NCBI GenBank assembly: GCA_963971305.1
Contig: OZ020304.1
Coordinates: 2,356,001-2,420,000, forward strand
DNA: 64,000 nucleotides
Source: Arcuatula senhousia
Lineage: Eukaryota; Mollusca; Bivalvia; Mytilida; Mytilidae
Reading direction: 5' to 3'
The stretch's first letter is position 1. The number at the start of each line of letters is the position of its first letter. The notes under the pieces were generated by a model. The model searched no databases, was not told where the DNA came from, and saw only the letters and a program-made list of their open reading frames with translations. This document shows positions 46,227 through 57,906 of this stretch, piece after piece. A program made the position numbers and the translations under genes.

Positions 46227-49200
46227 ATGGACAGAATTGTTAATGAAATATGTGATGAAAGTGATTTAAAAGTAGGGTACAAATTACTTTAAATCATATC
46301 TTAATACTAGAACAAAAAATTACAAATGGCATTCTACTCCAACTTGTAGAAAAAAGCTCACAGTCGCAGTTTTGATGCAAAAAAAAAAAAAGAAATTAAA
46401 ATACATGTATAAGAAAAGCATTTGCTTGTTTAAAAACCTAGTGTAGATACAAAAACAAAATCCATGTCATGAGAAGGGATTCTTTTGATCAATGGGACGA
46501 TCTTTGATTTTCATGTCTTGATTGTCAAAACCATGATACAGTGATCAGGTGATAGACAACTTGAGTCAAAAACGGTGGTGCCTAAAATGTGTAACCCGTA
46601 CCCGTACCATTTTCGGCTCATTTACCTGTACCCGTACCCGCACCAGTTTTCAATTTTGACTCGTAAACAGCGAAAACGATTTGAAACTTTCTGAAATTGC
46701 ACATGAACATGATGAAGATAAATGATAAGTTATTCAATGAACTGGTATCATTTGTTTTTGAAATCGTTAATCTAATTTTCAAAAATCAATGATGTTAGAA
46801 AATTTTGGTGCCTAAAATGTGTAACCGGAAGTTTACACTTAGACAAATGTGCCAAAGAAATGATAACTTTTATCTTCTTAAAATTTTACCTCTTTATTCG
46901 TTAATTGGTTTCTTTTAATTGTTTAATGTTATATTCAATATTTATAACGAATATTTTGTAAATTGACTCTTGTATGAATCTTTTTAATCTTAATTTTTAT
47001 ATAAGAAATTATCAAAACTTTGGCCCGGATTTTCGCCGGGTACGGGTAATTTGTAAACATTGGATAAATAGTAAAATTTTGAAACGGGTGGTTATTGATT
47101 TCAAATAAAACTTTCATACACTAATTGCTGATATATTTTTGTAACTTTTAAATTATGTTTTAAACAAATATGCTTCTTATTTGATCAGAAAAGACCCAAT
47201 ATGTCATCGGGTACGGGTAGATTTTCAATGTTGGTATCGAGTAAAAACATTAAATATATCAAATTATGAATGCTAGTTTTGATGTTTGGAGATATATAAA
47301 TCATAATTGGTATATTTAAAAGACCCTTGTCAAATCTTAGGACGATTGACATCGTTTTCTCTACAGTCGAAGCGAATTTGTGAAATTTTGACAAATCTGG
47401 GTGCGGGTACGGGTACGGGTACGGGTTACACATTTTAGGCACCACCGTCAAAAACTGGTAATGGTAACGTGTCTTAAAACTTTTGACACTGGATTGTCTC
47501 TCACGTACTGGTGATAATTTTTCGTGTGTAATATTTGTACAAAATGTTTATAAAAAATTCTGATTATTATTATATCAATGATTGTCTATGACCATAAATA
47601 GACCTGTATGTTAATCAGGTTGAGTCTTCTAGATTTTATTTGACCTATCAATCAATCAAGATTTTATAAAATTGACCTTTCAAATGGGAGAAAATAGTTA
47701 AACTTTTTCGACATTTTTTTTGAAAAGTTCTGAACATAACCATATTTTCTTTAACTTCCTCGCTCACATTTCGTCAATACCAAATAGTTTTGGTTTTCAA
47801 CGTAGTTTTATTTGACATGGGTAAATTCTCCTTAAAAAGTAATGATATGTTCCACATTTTGACTTCTTTTTCATTCGGTGCATTGTCAATGGACAATAAC
47901 AAAGGTAAACATAACACTAAAATCTCCCTACTGGACAATGCTCTCCGGGGGAAAATTGGTGTCATTTATACCTTAACTTTTTATCTTATATTGATGCAAA
48001 GAGACTAACAAATTTTTCACCGCTCATTTTTAACATTTGTTCAGCAAGTCAGTTTTTGTTCAATTATTTCTTAAAAAGCACGTGTTTGTGGTCGTAGTTA
48101 CTTATATACTCTCAAAAACAATTGGTCAAAAGTTTGATGTAAACATCATCCTTAAAAGGTAAATTCCTCGACCTGTTAGTACTAATATGAGGCAGGCTTA
48201 ACCTGTGACGCTCCCCAAGTTACAAACATATCTCTAAATATTTTTGAATAATAGATATTACTTGAGGACGCTGTGTGCCAGTAAAAGATCACCCTGACAA
48301 ATCTTTATCATGCCATGGGTTGAAACAATTTGTATTCAAAAATAAAAACAATAAGCTACCTTTACTTGTGGGTCACATGTGTGTTTAATGACGTCTGAAG
48401 TTTTCTAAGAAAAAAACTTTAAAAAGACACTGTAAGGTCAGGAAGACTTGCATGTTAAACCTGAAGTTGAAGGAAAATTCAGGTTATAGTACAACAAATA
48501 TATTGACATCTCTACCATTATTACCCCCTTCGGGAGTGTACATGTAATATGATGCAGGTTAAACCTGTGACGCTCCCGAAGTTTGAACGTATCCTTAAAT
48601 ATTTTACAAGCAAAAATAAGTATTCAAATGTTTATTGGGCAATTAATTGAAACAAATTCATATTCGAAAATAAAAACAAAGTAGCTTTTCTTGTGGGTCC
48701 TGTGTGCTCTTAATGACGTCAGGAATTTTCAAAGAAAAAAGTGTTAAAAAGACGCAAAAAGTCCGGGAAACCGCGCGTGGTTTACCGGACGTTGAAGGAA
48801 AATTGAGCCCATAGTACAACTAGAATATTGACATTTCTACCATTATCACTCCCTTCGGGAGCGTATAACTATGCCATGACTGAAGACTGACTGATTGGGG
48901 AGTTTAATAATGTAACTTGTTATTAATGTGTCACTACCTAAGCTTGTCCCTTAATTAGAAGCCAACCAGTGGTTGAAAAATGACTTATCCACCCAAAGTT
49001 ATCATACTTGTTTAAACAGTATGGCTATTCAATTTGGGTTAAAATATAGAGGAATTGTACATAATCAATATGATATTTCTTTTTTATCAAATGAAAGTTC
49101 ATCATGTTCATAAAAGGCATATCATTCATGTTAATGTATGTAGCATGAAACAACAAACAAATACAATGTAGCAACATACAGTCAGGGGCCTAACTTAAAT

Positions 49201-52200
49201 CAGTGATTTTTTTTATCACTTGTTTAAGTATTATTAAGTTATTTTCCTTTCAAAGCTAGAGTTACCTCTCTTTCAAAATCACTTGTTCGAGTATTACAAA
49301 TGAATCACTTATAACAGTGATTTTATTATAATGTTCTTCATTTTAAATGCTATGGAGAGAAGTCTGAGTCTTATTGTATAATTAAAGATAGAACACACCC
49401 CTGTCTAGATAATGGGCAGGACATAACCCTGAACTGAATTTTGGATAATTACCCTCCAAATCACTTGTTTAAGTATCATATTATTTTTTACCTTTAAAAA
49501 ATCACCTTTTTAAGTAATACTTTGTTAGGTAACCCCTGCTATCTTCAGGCATCATGAACATGCCTTTTTTTATCGCCAACATGGGTAATTGATTACATAA
49601 TCAGAAACCTAAGATATTGAAGTTAATGGGAAAATTATTGCCACAGCTGGCAAAATTCAGAAAGTGAAGTAATGGGTTGTTACTTTTGGCCTTCCTTTTA
49701 TCAGAAAATCACATATTTTGGGGAAGTACTGATAACAGGTGGCAGGAAAATCTATAATTTTGTCATTTTAAAGAAGCTTATTAAATCTTTTTTTCAATAT
49801 TAATCAATTAACATAAATTTTTTGAAACTGTTCTTTTGTAAATTTAGATTTTTGGATACTTGAACAAGTGATTTATAAATCACTCATTTAAGTAATGCCC
49901 CTGACTGACATAATTAAAAGCATGACATTGGATGTTTTGGGTTTTTTGTGCACAAATAAAAAAATAATAATCTTTCTAAAGTAGCAGTCTTGGTGGCATT
50001 AAGAGATCCCACTTTAACAAGTAAACATAATTTTAGTTTTTAGAGTTAATATTTCAAAATTTAATGTTTAACATGTACAGAGAACATGGAGAAAGAGACA
50101 GAAAACTTTTCAGCCAATTATATATAATTATATTTTGGATCTTGTTACATTAAAGAGCTGGCTTATAATAATAGACATGATAGACAAAAGACAATATTTT
50201 TTTGCATATAAATATATTTATATTAAATGGTTCTAGCACAAAAGAATACACATGGATTAAGCAAATATGTCAAACATGTGTATAACAGCATACATTATTT
50301 TATACTCCTTTTAGGGTTCATATCCTGTCCTGCTTATTTTAGGTGTAATCTCCAGCTCTTTCAGGACATCCTCATTTGACCAAAAAAATATGATTTTTCA
50401 TACTTTTTTCGATATTTATTCAATTATAAAAATATTTAACAAATTTTTGGCAGTTGTCATTGAATAATTTACAAAAATTGTAACAAGTAAACATTCATGA
50501 CATTGTAATTAAAGGTTTGTTGCATTATTTATCTGCTGATTGTACAAACAGTTAAGAGATTCACAGGTGAAGCCTGGTAATTTTGTTGTATAGTTGTATA
50601 ATCAATTGAAATTTCAAAATCTACATGTATAGTGCCCAGTTTTTGAAAACAGATTGATTATACACAGACATTGTATGTGTAACTTAATTTAAATAATTAA
50701 AACTTGATTGACATGTGACACAAAATTAATATTAAACTACATATTGTTTTAGAGGTTTTAATACGACCGCAAAAAAATTTGAGGATTGATTTTGGGGGTC
50801 CCCCTTTTTTCGTTTCGAAATTAGGGGCCAAAAATTAATATATTTTATTTGTTTCCGCCATAACTTTGGTCCTACTTGGCCTATTGCTGTGAAATTTGTC
50901 AAGAATGTTTCTTACAATAAAAGAATGAACCTGATGATTTTCGTTCCCCTTTTTATTTCCCGTTATGTAGTTAGGGGCCAAAAGGGGCAAAAAAATGAAA
51001 CTTTTTTATTTGTGGTCCGATTTTGAAAGTTTTTTTGCATGTTTGTTCTGGTCAAATAGGGGATACAAAATTAAGAATGAAATTTTGGGACCCCCCCTTT
51101 TCCCCCTATCACATAATAAGGGTCCAAAAGGGGCCAAAATCAAAACTTTTTTTATTTGTGGTACAATTTTGAAATTTTCTTTTGCATGTTTGTTCATGTC
51201 AAATAGCAGATGCAAAATTGAGAATTCATTTTTGCGACCGCCCTTTTTCCCCTGGTTATGTAATTAGGGGCCAAATGGGACAAAAATCGAAACTTTTTTA
51301 CTTGTGATCCGATTTTGAAAATTTTTATTGCATGTTTGTTCTTGTCGAATAGTGGAAACAAAATTGAGAATTAATTTTTGTGACCCCCGTTTTCCCCCCT
51401 ATTATGTAATTAGGTCCAATAGGAGCCAAAATCAAAACTTCTTTATTGTGTAAAAAAACATCAATGTTAATAGATTAACCAAGAATAGGGTCTATATTTC
51501 TTAATATAAAATTGAGCGGCGTTGTTAAAATGTTATAAATATGATATTGCAAGTATAATTTTTTTCCATTTGCTTTTAAAATAGTTAAAATCTAATGAAT
51601 TCCTTGTAAAATGTGGGTGGAAAGTCCACCAAAGAAGGCATATGTCAAAAACCTTTGTCAGTCCACCATGGGCTGCATGTGTCCAGAGCAATTGACTATC
51701 CATATTTGGCCTAAAAGGTACAGGGTTCAACGTGTTGCGGTCGTATCATGCTGCGCTCAGTGAAGCTTTTTTTTTCATTTTTGTTATAAATTGTATTTCA
51801 TAGTCATTTTGGATAGTGTCATCAAAATGTGAGTTTTCTGTGGTTTTTTCTTCTAATATATGTAATCATGGTAATGTTCCATGCAGGCTTCTGATTTGGT
51901 ATAATGAAGTCATACATTTTCACACTTGCCTGTATATGAAGAAAAATTAAATTAAAACTCCTTATAATTTTGGCTGTTTTTTCTTTCAAGAAATTTCAGA
52001 TTTTGTACCAAGAACAGATGAAAAGAGGAGTGGTAGATGAAAAAGCCCAGTTTGAATATGCTTGGTGTTTAGTCAGAAGTAAATATGCTGTTGATACGAA
52101 AAAAGGCATCTCCTTATTAGAAGGTAAAAAGTAACCTTACATGCCCTACAGTGCTGTAGTTTATTTACTTATGCAGATAAAACCATATGCATGTTTTATT

Positions 52201-55200
52201 TTTGGCAATGCAGTATTCATGTTGTTGTCTTTTCTGGTCTGTGGGTACTACATGTAGTTCTAAATTGGTGAAATCCTCATACATGTATGCGGCATATTCA
52301 CAAATAGACCCAAGTCTGTCACAGAATTATATAACTATTCAATTAGGTGGACTAGTATAATGATAAAAGAGTTCGGTTTTCTCTGGAACTTCCACCTATA
52401 TAAAAAAAGATTGGCTATATGATTGCAGCTGTAAATATGTAGGTCCATTTCTTCAAGATCTAAAGTATTATACATGTACATGTATTTACATCCATGATCC
52501 TCTGTAAAACTGATGCTATCAGGCTGCCCTGAACTTGCAGTGAGGTAAGAGTTTTGCTCCATGTTGAAGGCCTCCCTTAGTCCTCTGATGTGAGAATGAA
52601 GAACAGCTTTGTTTTATTTCAATATATGCTGTGTGATTTTGTGTCATGCACATTTATTTCACATCCTTTTCTTTCAATAAACTCTTCAATTTTACTCATA
52701 GATTATGATAAGAACCAGATAACTGTGTAGAAAAGATTCTGTTTAATACATTTCTATATACCAACCTTCTGGCATAAGATGTTTTTAAATATCTGTGTTT
52801 TGTAGGTATTTTTGCTTTTTATAATTTTCCTACTTAATAAAATGACTTTTTTTCTACAGATTTGTTTAGAAGAATAAAAGATGATGAAGGAAAAAGAGAT
52901 TACCTGTTCTGTTTATCTATAGGTTATACAAGGTTAAAGGTCAGTGTAGTATGTCATACTTAAGTTAAAGGTTAGGAGAATATTTGTATAACTTAACCAT
53001 CAACTACAACTTAATTAAGAGTTTCTATATATTATTTTTTGGAGCTTTTTTTATATGATTTCATTGAGTGCAGAAGAACATGAGGAATATAAACTAAATT
53101 ATTTATCGTTGTGTGAATGAGATAGTCAGACTCAGTGACTGTTTGGGTTTTATGCTCTGAGCAATGAAGGGAATCTTAGTACATGTGGGAAACTGGGTCA
53201 CTGACAAACCTGTGCAAGGTGGTTTTATTTTAAATTACTATGGATTTGTTTATTTTCGTGGGTACTAACTTTTGTGGGTTGATGAAAATTAATTAGTTCC
53301 TGGATTCTTAAATTCATTGTAATGACATCTGTAGCGTACAGTTCCATGTTAAATTTCTTTTTCGTTAGGTATCTAATTTTGTTGCTCAAGACCACCCATG
53401 AAAACCACAAAAAATGATACCCCACGAATTATAATGAAACCACAGTACATAGATTTAAATTTTTATTTGTAGAAGACAATGATGTAATAGATGAACTTGA
53501 CATGGCATTCACTAGAAAATTAACAGATCTGAAAGCTTAAAAATTTTTTTAATTATTATTTGGCTTTAATTGATGTCTTTATTATATATTTTTAGGAGTA
53601 TGAAGATGCACTTAAATATGCTAAAGCTTTGTTAAAAGTAGAACCAGAGAACAGACAAGCACAGAGTTTAAAACTCTACATAGAAGATAAAATGAAAAAA
53701 GGTATAAAAAAAATAGAAGCTGTATTATAAACCTTGACATGTGAAAACAAAGATGTCAGAATTGTTGCATCTCTTTCCACCCTGAAGAAAAGTACTGTTC
53801 TTCAAAACATTTTACAAATTAAATACAAAATGTGAAAGCAGTATAACACAAGATTAATTTAGTTATTTGTATAGATGCATATTTCAAGGCAGCAGCATCA
53901 GAATCAAACCATAGAAGGGTAAAAAACAAAAGCATTGAAGGGAAAGTACTCAAATCCAAAACACTAATTTCACTTTAACAAGAATTCACAATAACACATC
54001 AACAAATATTAGAAAAGCTTTTGATTTTGACAAAAGAGATTTGTCATAAGTGACAAAATCTCTGTAAGTAAGTGCAGTTAAAAAATCCACAATAGAAAAT
54101 AGACAATAGCCTAGCCCTAATGTGACCGAGTGTGGAAATTTGAAGATAGAGATAGTGGTTGCTGATCTTAAAATATCAACAAAGACCTCTGTATAGACAT
54201 AGAACATGATTTTAAATAACACAAACTTTGGCAATGATTTCTTTTATATTTTTAATCTTTGGCCAATGAAAGACAGCGAGCAATGACCATTGGTCACATT
54301 GAAGGCTGCTAGCTGTTCATTGTGGATTTTTAAATTGCAACTTTTTTATGTAGGTTATGTGGCATACACTTATTCCACATCATTATTGTCCATTACAAGA
54401 CAAAAATAATACAACTGCTTTTGCTTTTTAACTGATCATAGTCATGTAATGCACGATTAAGACATAGCTTCCATGTCTTTTCTTTCTCCGTTGAAACAGT
54501 TGTTAGTTTGTCCCTGTGCACAATAACTAATTTATTTCCAATGAGATACGTACTGGTGTCACTGAAGTTTTTGTCTTGTATATAATTTTATTGGATTTAG
54601 ACCTACATTAAACTGATTGTTGGCATTGTGATGGATGTGTAAAGGCATTTTAAGGCATTTCTATCACATGTTATGGAATTCTATTTGCTGTTTTAAATCT
54701 AAGCATGAATTACAATAAATGATGAAAAGTGGGGAAAAGTGTACATGACACTACATAAATTGTACTTCATTACCTAATAGCAATTTGAAAATCTGACATA
54801 AAAAGAGGACTTTGGCCTAGCTTCTACATTAAAACAAGTTGTTTGACATCTTGAATTGGTTTGTAGTCAAGAGTGTTTTGGTCAAACATTAAGTATATTT
54901 GTGTTCAGGGTGTAAGAGTAGATTGCCTTGAATGCAAATTTTCAATATTTCTCCTTTTGGTCTAGATAAAATTTTAAAAATATTAGGTTGCCCTGCCCAA
55001 AACTAGGGTGCTTTGGGCAACTGGTTAACCTATTATTTCCAACTCTGCTGTGTTCTATTTAGAAAATTGGTAGATGCATCTAAAAGATGCTCAGCATTAG
55101 ACACTCCCATCTACCTTAAATGAATGAGTATTTTATATACATGTATATATAATCATGGCTTTTAGTGTTTATCTTGTTTCTATATTTTATTACAGAGGGG

Positions 55201-55290
55201 CTTATGGGCATGGCCATTGTGGGCGGAGCAGCACTGGCTGTAGGAGGACTAGTGGGACTAGGAATAGCTCTTACCAAAAAACTCCATTGA
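46227..55290 (+). CDS. FIS1: FIS1, mitochondrial fission 1 protein
   Basis: Tail-anchored adaptor on the outer mitochondrial and peroxisomal membranes that takes part in DRP1-dependent fission and mitochondrial quality control. Five exons join in phase: 46227-46271, 51991-52123, 52860-52939, 53596-53701, 55196-55290 (TGA). They give 152 residues, the same as human FIS1. The short first exon encodes MDRIVNEICDESDLK. Then come the two TPR-like helix pairs, with FEYAWCLVRSKYAVDTKKGI and YTRLKEYEDALKYAKALL, and VEPENRQAQSLKLYIEDKMK. The C-terminal membrane anchor is GMAIVGGAALAVGGLVGLGI, followed by the basic end ALTKKLH, typical for the family. Intron 1 (5.7 kb) holds at least five mobile elements. 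Confidence 0.97.
46574..47446. mobile_element. MITE with 9-bp target duplication and GGGTACGGGTA motifs
   Basis: Ends GGTGGTGCCTAAAATGTG and CACATTTTAGGCACCACC are perfect inverted repeats that continue into GTACCCG/CGGGTAC repeats. The 9-bp sequence GTCAAAAAC flanks both sides (46,565-46,573 and 47,447-47,455). Internal partial ends occur at 46,808, 47,035 and 47,207. 873 bp, no transposase. The duplication length fits MULE or Merlin types. It lies in FIS1 intron 1. Confidence 0.88.
48190..48870. repeat. Two tandem ~330-bp copies with CTCCCGAA/TTCGGGAG ends
   Basis: Each copy starts near CCTGTGACGCTCCC(C/G)AAG (48,200; 48,563) and ends CCTTCGGGAGYGTA (48,527-48,540; 48,852-48,866). The words TGTGGGTC, TTAATGACGTC and GGAAAATT are in both. 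The short inverted ends suggest two copies of a small element in tandem. FIS1 intron 1. Confidence 0.65.
49179..49907. mobile_element. MITE with CAGTCAGGGGC ends and 5-bp target duplication
   Basis: The left end CAGTCAGGGGCCTAACTTAA and the right end TTAAGTAATGCCCCTGACTG are inverted repeats that go on as TCAGTGATTT / AAATCACT. ACATA flanks both sides (49,174-49,178 and 49,908-49,912). 729 bp. Several inner ATCACTTGTTTAAGTAT words. No coding capacity. FIS1 intron 1. Confidence 0.85.
50756..51775 (+). mobile_element. ATACGACCGC-family element with partly deleted head
   Basis: Begins ATACGACCGCAAAAAAATTT but lacks the partner arm and the CGTCGTC run, so the head is truncated internally. The body is ~120-bp units with GGGGCCAAAA and TTTATTTGTGGTCCGATTTT. 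The tail at 51,735 reads TTGCGGTCGTAT, still an exact complement of the head ATACGACCGCAA, then hairpin GCTGCGC-TCA-GTGAAGC. FIS1 intron 1. Confidence 0.83.
53238..53447. mobile_element. MITE, TTTCGTGGGT family, TA target duplication
   Basis: The left end CTATGGATTTGTTTATTTTC and the right end, read in reverse, CTGTGGTTTCATTATAATTC are similar, with GTGGGTACTAACTTTTGTGG matched by GTGGGGTATCATTTTTTGTG. TA flanks both ends. Related copies: 30,430, 32,624/33,636 (split) and, degraded, 55,600-55,770. FIS1 intron 3. Confidence 0.75.
54079..54391. repeat. Foldback copy of the GATGTGGAATAAGTGT family
   Basis: AAAATCCACAATAGAAAATA at the left and, reversed, AAAAATCCACAATGAACAGC at the right enclose CTAATGTGACCGA and ATTGGTCACATTGAAGG. 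Then TACACTTATTCCACATCATT closes the right side. FIS1 intron 4. Confidence 0.65.
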
Positions 55291-57197
55291 TAATAACTTT
55301 ATTTTATATGAAATCTGTTAATTATATATTATTGTTACTGAATAAGGGGAAATTTTCGTGAGGGAGTTTCTTTTGCTGTTTTCACATTTTTAATATCTTT
55401 CTTAAAAGAACATACATTAATTTCCATTTTAAAAACATGTACCAATAAAAGATAAGATAGTACCCCCTAAAATTAACACAAAATTTAAGCCTTATGGAAA
55501 TTAGTTCATTGTACAGTAAATTGATCATCTCAGTGTCAAGTTTTAAGGTTTTATGTATTTATTTCATTTTGAGATATGTTGTAAAAGTCTCAGATTAAAT
55601 GTAGTTAACTTTTATTTGTGGACATCCATTTGTGAATTTGGAACATTAGCATATATATGGATTCATGAATTTGTTGTTTTGCTAATTTCATTTAAGAAAT
55701 CATTTGGAATACAATTTCATGGTTCACCTCACCCACAAAAATTGAAACCTCACGATATATACGTAAAGAGATCTTTAAAGTAAAACTAAATATTTTGTCA
55801 CAATCAGTGGAAATGACCTTGAGTTGTATATCACTGTAATAAAAACATCCACTGATGGTGTTATTTCATCAAAGGTTGCAAGTGCACATGTAAGTCATTT
55901 GACAATTTTTCAAAATAAAAATAAATGTAATAAAAAAACTACTGAACTGGTGTGATCATTCTCATATAGTCAAAACAAGGCAAAGACAAACCAGAGAAAA
56001 TGAAGATTGCAATAGTCCACGCTTGGTACAGGCATCAAAGATAACGTTCAAATGTACATGTAAGCCATTTTATCATGTTGTTCTTAAGGGGAATTGGTAT
56101 AGGATGTTCATATTTCCCACATTACCTCTGACTAATGAGAAAATGTAGATTATTCAAGAGCAAACATGTGCCATTTACATGGTTCCTTGGAGCCTTTCGT
56201 TCTAATGAGTTGGACCATTACAGTGTTCTCCCAAGGAAATTTTAATAGCATCCTGGTATTTTCTGGGGTTTTTAATCAAATAAGCATCTTTTGCTTTGAA
56301 AAAATAGCATCACATGTTATGATATATTAAAAGGATTTCAGATAGCATCACATTTGAACCAGATTGCATCACATGATGCTAAAAGGGCCTAGGGAGAACA
56401 CTGCATTCTTGTACTTTTGTGTATGTCTTTTTACTTAAAAACATTTATTTGAACATTGTTTTAATTATTATTTTTTGTGATATAAAAATTTGTCATCATT
56501 TGAATTTGTTTTTCCATTTATGTCCAATTTATGTAGGAATTATATTTACCAATAAGTCTTGCATTTATCATCTTTGTTACTGTTACATTATTTTTGATTT
56601 GAAAACAAGGATTCTAAGATGATAATTGTTGTTCTTTTAGTTCAGTTTTTAGTATCCTTTTCAGCAGTAAAGTATTTGTGAGTTATTAAACGAAATGACT
56701 TGTTGGTTAATGTATTTATTTATGAATTGTGATATTTTATGTGTAGAGTGCTGTTATAGTAATTTTTGTTATCCAATGAATCATCTCAAATCTGTAATAA
56801 AATGATTTATTCAGTTAAAGTTAGTTTTTCCTTCTTATGCATCAAAAGCTGAACACAGCTTATTATCCACAAGCTGCACAAAGTTAGGGAGGGAATATAT
56901 ATAGCCTTTTATCCTGCAATGAGCTATTTCATTGTACAATACAGCTATACAGATATTGTTTGATGATATCCGTGCATTAGCAGGATATTACTTTTGTGTT
57001 GACAGGATATCACTTCCACTGGTCCCACTTCCCAGTATGAGCATTGCCAAGGTATAACATCGGGAACCAGTAACGTTACAGCACATGCTTTGGCGCAAAC
57101 TTTGACATGTTTGATGAGTTCACTTGTTTTTGCCCAAAAATCAATATTTTCAGCTTTACAGTTGGCAATTTCGGGTTGCAGGATAAACACAATATAC
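55291..57197. other. FIS1 3' UTR and intergenic DNA
   Basis: AATAAA signals follow the FIS1 stop at 55,444-55,449 and later. A degraded MITE of the TTTGTGGGT family lies at ~55,600-55,770. No further exon was recognised. Confidence 0.5.
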
Positions 57198-57326
57198 GTA
57201 CATTGCCAATCATATAACAATTATTTGTGCTTGCTACGAAACATGATAATTAAGCTCGCTAAAAGCTCGCCATTATCATGTTTCTAAAGCTCGCACAAAT
57301 AAATGTTATATTTTCTGGCAATGTAC
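57198..57326. repeat. Long near-perfect inverted repeat (foldback), ~62-nt arms
   Basis: The left arm 57,198-57,259 (GTACATTGCCAATCATATAA ... AAGCTCGC) and the right arm 57,265-57,326 (GCTCGCCATTATCATGTTTC ... GGCAATGTAC) pair over ~62 nt with a 5-nt centre TAAAA and a few mismatches. It would form a strong hairpin as RNA or single-stranded DNA. Confidence 0.85.
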
Positions 57327-57703
57327 ATACATGTATATTGTATATTTGTTCATTCATATGGACGTATGATTCTTGTTTTGTGTCAATAATTTAAGAACTA
57401 CACATTATAGAGAGATAAAATTTGGTCAGTGGTTGTCAGCACCCATACCAAAAAAAGGTCACTTTGATCTACATTTTTCACATGAATGACTCCAGTTTAA
57501 GTTTTGTTAAGGGTCATATCTTAGCAACTGCAAATTGTAGAGATAATATGATATTTGGTTAGTGGTATATCTTGGACACTAACCAGGATACTTTGACCAT
57601 GAATGACTCGGGTTAAAGGTTTAGTAAAGGTACATACCTACAAGTGTTAAGGGGATGATATTTGGTGAGTGGTTACATCTTGAATTGAAACTTGTTGACT
57701 GTT

Positions 57704-57772
57704 GTCCATTGTGGATTTTTAAATTACGGTTTTTATTTGTAAGTTGTATTGCATACACTTATCCCACATCTC
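57704..57772. repeat. Fragment of the GATGTGGAATAAGTGT family
   Basis: TTGTCCATTGTGGATTTTTA and GCATACACTTATCCCACATC are the reverse of words in 21,755-21,900. Confidence 0.55.
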
Positions 57773-57906
57773 TAAACCGTCTATCAGAGTTGCTAAGCAA
57801 AATAACTTTGTGATGGTCAGACGGACTTGACTAAAACAATGTCTCTTACCATCAAAGGCATTATTCCAACACTCATTAAAAATAACAATTTAATTAGAAA
57901 TGTATG

